From Caldilinea sp. CFX5 (GTDB lineage: Bacteria > Chloroflexota > Anaerolineae > Caldilineales > Caldilineaceae): DNA of 28,995 bases. Location of the stretch: assembly GCA_021405325.1 (NCBI GenBank), contig QWII01000123.1, positions 1-28,995 on the forward strand. The letters are read 5' to 3'. Below are positions 9,201 through 14,599 of this stretch, piece after piece. Positions within the stretch are counted from its first letter, which is position 1, and every line of letters starts with the position of its first letter. The notes beneath the pieces are model-generated. The model searched no databases. It worked only from the letters and a program-made list of their open reading frames with translations, and was not told the DNA's origin. The translations under genes and the position numbers were made by a program.

Positions 9201-9588
9201 GACCGCCGTCACCGGTTCAATCGAGCCGGTTGCGCCCGGTGACGGCAATAGCGGACAAGGGGAACAGACCTTTACTTGGACGGCCAACTTCACCCCCAGC
9301 GAGGGCTATGCCTTTGAGCTTGTCTTCTGGAAAGCCGGCCAGGATCCTCTCCGCCAAAGCTTTGGCCTGGCAGCGCCGACGACGAACCTCAATGTCACCC
9401 TTGATCTACCACGGCTGGATGAGCAATTGGGCGGCACCTTTGACACCGGTGAATACAACTGGGGCGTTTTACTTGTCCGAACCACGCCAAGCTACGAGCG
9501 CATCCAATATCTGGGGGGCGGCTATCGTTTTACCTACTATCGCGGCGGCGGTGATTCCGGTTCGGGTGGACAATCATCAGGTGAATAA
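6226..9588 (+). CDS. Membrane pseudokinase with Ig-like domain and long Pro/Thr-repeat stalk
   Basis: 1120 residues. Residues 10-280 follow the bacterial Ser/Thr kinase (PknB-type) fold: an N-lobe start [25 protein letters not shown] (APE motif at 185-187) and [19 protein letters not shown] (helix F). The catalytic residues are lost. The glycine loop keeps only G18. The beta-3 Lys is His40 (VTLHLL). HRD is His-Gly-His at 133-135. The catalytic-loop Lys and Asn are Thr137 and Gln140. DFG reads Asp-Gly-Phe at 152-154. It is therefore very probably a pseudokinase with a scaffolding or sensing role. One membrane span lies at about 300-322, so the kinase-like part is cytoplasmic. Outside come a Thr-rich spacer, an Ig-like domain (about 463-546), a Pro/Thr stalk (about 583-994) and a C-terminal beta domain (995-1110, [26 protein letters not shown]) that may bind a ligand. 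No Shine-Dalgarno sequence is visible before the ATG. The next gene overlaps its stop codon. Confidence 0.88.
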   Translation: MTDFQPYVGPFQLHNQIGRTPTTNRYRATDSRSGQPVTLHLLTDEAAQQPTLVEQFLSIGSQAMRLHHPGLVATVDAGETQGFVYIATQWVEGQSLAERLRWANSVVNLEAAAYIINALTAALDYAHQQGFIHGHITLDQIFITHNNEVLLDGFAQAIHVGSAASTTTAEATVSNPVVFISPFMAPEQAKADETIDFRADIYSLGAVLYAMLLGRPPFAGETTQQLLHAIVEEPPIPPESINPALPPAMIYVLKLVLAKDPNVRYASAGEFANAFLQSTQWRAAPPVTERTVAHQRRGLAPLILLPLIAILCLVILTGAGLGWFGERFAFLPATPGDGLVSQLRGLLGSDRVVAQLTAEPLMLTPVVMVTVTASTPTVAVAPAVSERATATATPAVLTVANAPTPTLTSTTLLTTTALPAGAAGMTMTTPTAAIPATESLTPVASSHGITTTTTTTASMLVIDPLGLLAGPVAAGAVIINGAAEPGTAVQVQVNGESIGSTETKVSGTWSLIADLNQPGAYDITAAVLDESGNVVAAAQRAVTVVAGEATPSVDANLLAAITTTLPTTPTVLTPLIATATLPPTPVAPTATHTVAPTATAQPTATHTDTVQPTATNTPTPTATQTPAPTVTQTPSATATNTPVPPTATATATNTPQPTATHTDTVQPTATHTPSPTATHTSVPPTNTPPPTNTPLPTATNTALPTATATATNTPQPTATATHTNTAQPTATPILQPTDTSTPVATATNTPRPTATATNTALPTATATPAPTATNTQPPTATDTATPVPTATNTVTPVPTATNTVTPAPTATNTATLVPTATNTPVPTATDTNTALPTVTNTATAVPTATNTPRPTATDTAQPTATATATVAPTATDTVRPTATPTNTATATATATNTRRPTATTTPRPTATSTRRPTATNTSRPTATNTPRPTATNTPAPPTNTPRPTNTPLPTVTNTPLPTATNTPVPPTNTPRPTNTPTQTATNTPVPTPTAVTGSIEPVAPGDGNSGQGEQTFTWTANFTPSEGYAFELVFWKAGQDPLRQSFGLAAPTTNLNVTLDLPRLDEQLGGTFDTGEYNWGVLLVRTTPSYERIQYLGGGYRFTYYRGGGDSGSGGQSSGE
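7966..9207 (+). repeat. Degenerate tandem repeat encoding the PTATNT stalk
   Basis: About 1.2 kb of near-continuous units with the consensus peptide PTATNTP or PTATATN (DNA pattern CC-AC-GC-AC-AAYAC). Third-position changes are frequent, so the peptide is better conserved than the DNA. This indicates old duplication followed by selection on the protein. The composition opens long spurious frames on the other strand. The stalk is likely to be extended and O-glycosylated outside the cell (inference from Thr/Pro content). Confidence 0.9.
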
Positions 9589-11474
9589 TGAGCAAGCAAC
9601 CATCATCTCTATCCCAACGCTTACCTTTTTGGCTGGCGCTCACGAGCTTGGCGCTGGCGCTGCTGGCAACCCAATGGGACTGGGCGCCCTCGCGCGCGGT
9701 GCCGATCACGCAATGGCATAGCACCACGGCGCTGCCGGAAGGGTTGGCGAGCAGCAATGCTGTGACCTACGGCGATTTTGTCTATGTTGTCGGCGGCAAG
9801 AATAGTAGCGAAGCCGGCATTGCCGCCATTTACGGCGCGCGTCTCAAAACGGATGGCGGGCTGGAAAATTGGACGGTTGTCGGCCAGTTGCCCCTGCCGC
9901 TCTACCTCCATGCCACCGTTGTCGCCGGGGATGGCCTCTTTGTCATCGGCGGCTGGGACGGCCAGGGGACACGCGCCGAAGTCTGGCGGGCGCCGATTTT
10001 GAGTGATGGGCGCATTGGCGGCTGGGCCGCCATGCCCCCCTACCCAACGACGCTCGACCTGCATGATGCTGTCGTCCTCAATGGGCGGATCTATGTGGCC
10101 GGCGGCTGGAATGGTACGCAGGCGCAGCAGACAGTCTATGCGGCGCCGTTGCAGGGTAGCAGCCTCGGCCCCTGGCAACGCGTGGGCGATCTCCCTCAGT
10201 CGCTTTACCGGTTAGCCATCACCACCGACGGCCAACGGCTCTATGTCACCGGCGGCTTCAGCGGCAATGAGACCATCTCCGGTGCGGTCTATGTGGCCGG
10301 CGCCAATGGTGACGGCAGCTTGACCGCCTGGCAAACCTATAACTTGCCGGCGCCGCTCTTCTACCACACGGCGCTGATCCATGATAAGCAGTTGGTGATC
10401 TTGGGTGGCCGCAACAATGATCAGGTCTTCAATCAAGTCTATACAGCAGCGATTGATGCCAATGGCGCGCTGGGCGGGTGGCAAAATGGGCCGGCGCTCC
10501 CTGTGCCGATCTACCGCATGGCCGCGGTCACGGTCAATCGCTTCGGTGCGGATTATATCTTTGTCGCCGCCGGTCTCCGTAGTGAAAGGGAGTACCAGAG
10601 CGCCGTCTACCATTCGGCCGCGCCCCCGCCGCCGACGCCCACGCCCACGCCGACCGTCACGCCGACGCCCACACCAACGCCGGGGCTACTCATTGCCCTT
10701 CAAAATACGCCGCGCCACTGGATTGCACCGGGCAGCGAAGTCGCTTATACCATTACTTATCAAAATCCGGCATCCACCCAGCTTGCCAATGTGATCATTA
10801 CGAACCGCATTCCCAACTTTGTTGAATTGGTGGAAGGCAGCATACGCACCAGCCAAGGTAACTTTAGCACCACCGGCAACAAAGCCGGCGATCTCATCTC
10901 CTGGCAGGTAGGCGCGGTCGGGGCTGGAGCCAGCGGGGAAGTCTCCTATCGCGCGCGCCGGCCATTGCCGCCGACGCCCGCCGTTCCCCCGGCTCTCACG
11001 ATTGACATCGAAGCGCCGGCGGCGGTCAGCAAGGGCAGCCAGGCGACCTATCGCTTTACCATTAGCAACAATGCACCGGCGGCGCTCTCTAACCTTGTCG
11101 TCACCAACACGCTGCCCTATGGGGCGATTTATGTGAGCGGCAGCGACAGTGCGCCGGTGAATAATATTGCCCGCTGGTCAATACCAACCCTGGCGGCGGA
11201 CAGCAAAGCCACGGTGGAGTTGGTGGTCAGAGCCGGCCAAAGCCTGGTCAACTATGACTACCGCGTGACGAGCCAGGAAGGGCCAACGGCGCGGGGTCGC
11301 ACCACTGCCGTCACCCTGGTGGATGGCTTGCCGCCGCTCTATGGCGATGGCGTTATCATTGTCAACGAAGGAGCGCGCATCACCTGGAACAGCGCCGGCG
11401 GCGGCGCCGCCGCCGTCAGTCGTGCTGTCTCAAACCCGGGGTTCAATGCCTATTTACCGTTGGTAAGACGGTGA
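9588..11474 (+). CDS. Secreted kelch-repeat/DUF11 protein
   Basis: 628 residues. The ATG at 9588 shares its A with the TAA of the pseudokinase gene, and AGGTGA lies 5 nt upstream, so translation is coupled. An N-terminal signal anchor (core FWLALTSLALALLATQW, about 14-30) directs it outside. Residues about 45-345 hold six kelch-type blades, each with a VYVVGG/LFVIGGWDG/IYVAGGWNG-like strand and a paired Trp (ENW, GGW, GPW, TAW, GGW), forming a beta-propeller. A short TPTPTPTVTPTPTPTPG linker follows. Two DUF11-like beta domains lie at about 364-465 and 473-590 (PGSEVAYTITYQNPA; KGSQATYRFTISNNAP). The protein ends AYLPLVRR, like the DUF11 protein at 3701-5803. Tight coupling to the pseudokinase suggests both act in one surface complex or response. 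The ligand is unknown. Confidence 0.88.
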   Translation: MSKQPSSLSQRLPFWLALTSLALALLATQWDWAPSRAVPITQWHSTTALPEGLASSNAVTYGDFVYVVGGKNSSEAGIAAIYGARLKTDGGLENWTVVGQLPLPLYLHATVVAGDGLFVIGGWDGQGTRAEVWRAPILSDGRIGGWAAMPPYPTTLDLHDAVVLNGRIYVAGGWNGTQAQQTVYAAPLQGSSLGPWQRVGDLPQSLYRLAITTDGQRLYVTGGFSGNETISGAVYVAGANGDGSLTAWQTYNLPAPLFYHTALIHDKQLVILGGRNNDQVFNQVYTAAIDANGALGGWQNGPALPVPIYRMAAVTVNRFGADYIFVAAGLRSEREYQSAVYHSAAPPPPTPTPTPTVTPTPTPTPGLLIALQNTPRHWIAPGSEVAYTITYQNPASTQLANVIITNRIPNFVELVEGSIRTSQGNFSTTGNKAGDLISWQVGAVGAGASGEVSYRARRPLPPTPAVPPALTIDIEAPAAVSKGSQATYRFTISNNAPAALSNLVVTNTLPYGAIYVSGSDSAPVNNIARWSIPTLAADSKATVELVVRAGQSLVNYDYRVTSQEGPTARGRTTAVTLVDGLPPLYGDGVIIVNEGARITWNSAGGGAAAVSRAVSNPGFNAYLPLVRR

Positions 11475-11476
11475 GG

Positions 11477-11547
11477 TGGTTTCGACAAGCTCAACCACCG
11501 CTGGTTGAGCTTGTCGAAACCACCGCTGGTTGAGCTTGTCGAAACCA
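11477..11547. repeat. REP-like triple repeat between convergent genes
   Basis: Three copies of a 21-mer containing TTGAGCTTGTCGAAACC or its complement lie at 11477-11497 (inverted), 11502-11522 and 11527-11547 (direct), separated by CCGC. The first two pair perfectly into a hairpin; the third can compete with the second for the first. The array starts 3 nt after one stop and ends 4 nt before the other, filling the gap between the kelch gene and nth. It probably serves as a transcript end or stabiliser for both. Confidence 0.85.
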
Positions 11548-11550
11548 GCC

Positions 11551-12228
11551 TCATTCTTGCCACTCACCGGTGTTGTTGAAGTAGTCACAAACGGTTTGGA
11601 GCGGACAGAGGGCGCATTTGGGCAGGCGGGCCAGGCAGATTTGCCGGCCATGACGGATCAGGTTGAGGTGGAGGGCATAGAAGCTGCTGGGGGGCAAGAG
11701 CGCTTCCCAAGAGGCTTTGATCTTTTCCGGGCTGGCGCGCCGGTGTTCCACCCCCAGGCGCTGGCTAATGCGTTGAATGTGCGTATCCACCGGAAACGCG
11801 CCCAGGTTAAAACAGAAGAGCAGAACAATGCTGGCGGTTTTGTGACCAACGCCAGGGAGACGGGTCAGATAGGCCAACGCTTCCTGCACCGGCAAGGTCG
11901 CCAGGTGGGCGAGCGTATAGTCGCCCTGTTCGCGTTTGAGCTGTTCCAGCGTAGCGACCAGATGGGCCGCCTTTTGATGGTACATGCCCGCCGGGCGAAT
12001 CGCCGCCTTGATCTCATCAAGGGGCGCTAACCGGACCGCGTCCCAGTCATCACCGAAACGGGCTTTTAGTTGCGCAAAGGCCCGTCCACTGTTGATGTCA
12101 TTCGTGTTTGCGCTTAAAATGGTTGCTATCAACTCATCCACAGCATCCGGGCAGGGCGCCCAGATTGGCTCACCAAAGAAGCGGTTCAAGCGCAGGTAAA
12201 TTGCTTGCGCTTTGGCTTGTTTCTCCAA
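11551..12228 (-). CDS. nth: Endonuclease III (DNA glycosylase/AP lyase)
   Basis: 225 residues. The protein removes oxidised pyrimidines and cleaves the abasic site in base excision repair. The helix-hairpin-helix is LPGVGHKTA (124-132) with the catalytic Lys130; the conserved catalytic Asp is Asp148 in FPVDTHIQRIS. The [4Fe-4S] ligands Cys198, Cys205, Cys208 and Cys214 follow the classical C-x6-C-x2-C-x5-C spacing. Length is normal. The start is a TTG at 12228 with a GAGGAG Shine-Dalgarno sequence 8-9 nt upstream. It is divergent from the EEP gene with only 23 nt between start codons, so the Shine-Dalgarno and probably promoter elements lie in or beyond the neighbour's 5' end. Confidence 0.95.
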   Translation of the reverse strand: MEKQAKAQAIYLRLNRFFGEPIWAPCPDAVDELIATILSANTNDINSGRAFAQLKARFGDDWDAVRLAPLDEIKAAIRPAGMYHQKAAHLVATLEQLKREQGDYTLAHLATLPVQEALAYLTRLPGVGHKTASIVLLFCFNLGAFPVDTHIQRISQRLGVEHRRASPEKIKASWEALLPPSSFYALHLNLIRHGRQICLARLPKCALCPLQTVCDYFNNTGEWQE

Positions 12229-12251
12229 GACAATTACTCCTCTTGCTGATT

Positions 12252-13409
12252 ATGGAAAAATTTTTACAGAACGGTCAACCCCGCCCACAGCCTATTGGGG
12301 ATCGCGCGCCGCAGGCTACGGCAGCAAACGCGCCGGCTGTGCGCGCAACGGGACACCGGCTGCGGCAGATAGGCCTGATGGCGCTCAGCCTGTTACAGGT
12401 CGGGATGCGCAGTTGTCTCTGGCTCTACTGTGGCCTGGCGCCTGCACTTTGGCTATGGCATCAGTGGACAGGGGATCGGCTTTGGTGGCTGGCCTTGCTC
12501 AGTTCGTTTACCCCGCACTTCTTTTGGCCGCTCCTTCTGCTCTGGCCGTTTGCCCTCCGGCCAGGTCGCCGGCGCGCCCGGCTGCTCTTAGCCGCGCCGA
12601 CCCTCCTCTTTTTTTACCTCTATGGCGCCCTCTTTCTGCCCTCTTTTCCTCCTGCCCATCAAACGGCGCCGCGCCCGCTCCATCTCATGACCTTCAATAT
12701 GTGGGCAGGTACGCACGGCGCGAGCACAGCCCGCATCCTGATCGACAAGGGCTTGCCCGACATTGTCGCGCTTCAGGAAGTTAGTTACCGGATGCAACGC
12801 ACAATTGAAAAGAGCGTGGGCAATTATTTCCCCTATCAAGATTTTAGCTACAGTGGTCGCGGCGGGTTGGCCGTGTTGAGTCGTTATCCGCTGCAACGGC
12901 TTTCCTCTGACCTGCTCATTGATCTTTTCTGTAGCCAATACCGGGTGACGGTGGATGCGGCTCATCAATTTCGGCTCTACAACTGTCACCCCTACAGCAC
13001 CCATGTCGCCTACCCCACCGGCCGTTGGACGGCGTTGGCCAATCAAGTTGAAGAGAGTTTTCGGCTGCGCACCCGCCTTGGTGAGCGGCTGGCCCAAGAG
13101 ATCCAAAGCCACGGTGAAGCGACGATTGTACTGGGTGATTTTAATACAACCGACCAAAGTGATGCTTACCGCCATTTAACAACCGTCCTCAGCGACGCCC
13201 ATCGCACGAGCGGTTGGGGCTTTGGACATACCTTTCCCGCCGGCACAGCGCTCTTCCGCAAACCGCCGGTTCTGCCCCGTCTGGTGCGCATCGATCTAAT
13301 CCTCTATAGTCCAGCCTTTGTCGCTCTGCAAAGCGCCGTCGGTTCAACCTACGGCAAATCCGATCATCTGCCGTTGCGCGCACTCCTGGCCTGGCGCGCA
13401 TACCCTTAG
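12252..13409 (+). CDS. Membrane-anchored endonuclease/exonuclease/phosphatase-family protein
   Basis: 385 residues from the ATG at 12252; the frame extends upstream across nth, so a start further up is unlikely. Three hydrophobic segments (about 41-70, 77-102, 109-131) anchor the protein. The EEP catalytic domain follows from about 140: MTFNMW (Asn149), IVALQEV (Glu176), YNCHPYS (His246), IVLGDFNT (Asp296, Asn298), VRIDLIL (Asp348) and KSDHLPL (Asp371, His372). All metal-binding and catalytic positions of the DNase I/sphingomyelinase-like fold are present, so it should be an active phosphodiesterase or phosphatase. The substrate (lipid, nucleotide or nucleic acid) cannot be read from sequence. 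The usual topology for such proteins puts the domain outside. No clear Shine-Dalgarno sequence precedes the ATG. Confidence 0.87.
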   Translation: MEKFLQNGQPRPQPIGDRAPQATAANAPAVRATGHRLRQIGLMALSLLQVGMRSCLWLYCGLAPALWLWHQWTGDRLWWLALLSSFTPHFFWPLLLLWPFALRPGRRRARLLLAAPTLLFFYLYGALFLPSFPPAHQTAPRPLHLMTFNMWAGTHGASTARILIDKGLPDIVALQEVSYRMQRTIEKSVGNYFPYQDFSYSGRGGLAVLSRYPLQRLSSDLLIDLFCSQYRVTVDAAHQFRLYNCHPYSTHVAYPTGRWTALANQVEESFRLRTRLGERLAQEIQSHGEATIVLGDFNTTDQSDAYRHLTTVLSDAHRTSGWGFGHTFPAGTALFRKPPVLPRLVRIDLILYSPAFVALQSAVGSTYGKSDHLPLRALLAWRAYP

Positions 13410-13449
13410 GCGCCTGCTGCCCGATTTTTTCAACAAAACAGCATTCAGA

Positions 13450-13478
13450 TTGTACTGAGAAACGAAGTCTATTACAAT
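13450..13478 (+). promoter_or_regulatory. Candidate sigma-70-type promoter for the ECF sigma gene
   Basis: TTGTAC at 13450-13455 and TACAAT at 13473-13478 are separated by exactly 17 nt. Transcription would start near 13485, leaving an AT-rich leader of about 218 nt before the GTG at 13703. The whole 13410-13702 spacer is markedly AT-rich and I see no gene in it. Confidence 0.45.
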
Positions 13479-13702
13479 ATTCTTACTGATTGTGTAATCA
13501 TCAAACATTCATATCGATAACACTTGGGCGTAATTGGGTTCAGCTACTGCGTTGAAGTAAAAATCGCAATAATTATTTTCAGCAAAACTTACGAACGACT
13601 TACCCTTTGCTGAGAAATGACCTTTTATGATGGTAATGACAGAAATGGCGCGAAGGATTTACCCCCATTTGACGATTAATAGTATAGGAGACTATCAGAA
13701 CA

Positions 13703-14227
13703 GTGGTCACACCTAAAGGTAGTTTCTCCGAGGAAGAGTTTCTCCTTCGTCTGCAAAAAGGTGATGAAGAAGCTTGGGTTGAATTAGTGACGGGCGAACT
13801 TAGTACTCGGCTTTATAATTACTTACGCCATAAGCTGCCAACGCCGCAAGATGTGGAAGATGTTGTCCATGACACATTTTCGGCGGTTGTGCGGGCGATT
13901 CCAAACTTTGATGGAAGAGTTAAATTGTCAACCTTTTTATTCTCTTTGGCGCAACACAAACTAGCTGATTTCTGGCGGCGACGCCCGGAGACGGCTGAAC
14001 TTTCCGATACGATGATCGACCCCGGGGTGAGCCAGGAAAGTATCGAGTTTATTGAAGTATTGCAGCGTTTGAAGGAAGAACACCGCCAAGTCTTGCTCAT
14101 GCGCTATCATATCGGCTTGGGCGTCGATGAGATCGCCAGTGTGCTGGGAAAAACCTATCGTGGGGCGGAGTCACTCTTAAGCCGGGCGCGGGCCGAGTTA
14201 AAGCTGGCGATGACACTCGATCAATAA
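13703..14227 (+). CDS. ECF-family RNA polymerase sigma factor
   Basis: 174 residues. Region 2 at about 32-93 includes DVEDVVHDTFSAVVRAI (core binding) and LSTFLFSLAQHKLADFWRRR (-10 recognition helix). Region 4 at about 119-170 includes EEHRQVLLMRYHIGLGVDEI and the helix-turn-helix ASVLGKTYRGAESLLSRARA. No regions 1.2 or 3 are present, as expected for a group 4 sigma. The start is a GTG; an in-frame TAG at 13685-13687 rules out anything earlier, and GGAG at 13687-13690 lies 12 nt upstream, a rather long spacing. It would redirect RNA polymerase to a stress or envelope regulon. A small gene follows, in the place usually held by an anti-sigma factor. Confidence 0.93.
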   Translation: MVTPKGSFSEEEFLLRLQKGDEEAWVELVTGELSTRLYNYLRHKLPTPQDVEDVVHDTFSAVVRAIPNFDGRVKLSTFLFSLAQHKLADFWRRRPETAELSDTMIDPGVSQESIEFIEVLQRLKEEHRQVLLMRYHIGLGVDEIASVLGKTYRGAESLLSRARAELKLAMTLDQ

Positions 14228-14236
14228 GCAATAATC

Positions 14237-14274
14237 AGTAGTCCGCAGTCGTTTAGTCGCGTAGTCCAGAGTCG
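14237..14274. repeat. Intergenic TCGTTTAGTCGCGTAGTC repeat
   Basis: The segment between the sigma gene and its small companion consists of short repeating AGTC-type units (AGTCGTTTAGTCGCGTAGTC). It shares the core GTCGCGTAGTC with the 16-bp tandem repeat upstream of pheT (20029-20092) and its inverted copy at 20180-20195. It is therefore a dispersed intergenic repeat family. Confidence 0.65.
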
Positions 14275-14362
14275 ATCTATTCCCATCTCGGTGACGTTAC
14301 GCTCTACGGATAATGGGGAAGAGGGAATTGGTCCGACGAATCGTCGACCAAGAGTCTATCTT

Positions 14363-14599
14363 ATGTGGAAAGATCAAGAGTTACACAAACTGTTTCGTTC
14401 CCGTTTGCCAATTGCTGATCTACCGACAGCATTTGCCGAACGATTGACCCATACTATTTTGGAAGAAGTGGCCATCCTGCGCCAAACAAACCTACTACAC
14501 GACGACGCCACAACCGATCATCTTGCTGAAGGTCTGCCCTGCAAGCCTGCACCCAAGCCAACCGCCCGCCTTTTGGTGAAATCCCCCTGTTTACTTTAG
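14363..14599 (+). CDS. Small protein after ECF sigma, possible anti-sigma remnant
   Basis: 78 residues from the ATG at 14363; a GTG at 14291 in the same frame would add 24 residues but has no ribosome site. The first half, with WKDQELHKLFRSRLPIADLP and FAERLTHTILEEVAILRQ, is an amphipathic, charged helical segment like the cytoplasmic, sigma-binding N-terminus of membrane anti-sigma factors. No membrane span follows; the tail is Pro-rich and ends PCLL. It may be a truncated anti-sigma factor or a small soluble regulator. The stop overlaps the stop of the convergent gene at 14596 by 3 nt (TTAG), consistent with truncation by rearrangement at this junction. Function is unproven. Confidence 0.5.
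   Translation: MWKDQELHKLFRSRLPIADLPTAFAERLTHTILEEVAILRQTNLLHDDATTDHLAEGLPCKPAPKPTARLLVKSPCLL

Noticed and set aside
8205..9293. 362-codon open frame on the minus strand inside the pseudokinase gene
   Set aside because: It is the complement of the Pro/Thr repeat and reads as endless VAVGxGVLV; repeat composition removes stops. It has no ribosome site and no recognisable protein features.
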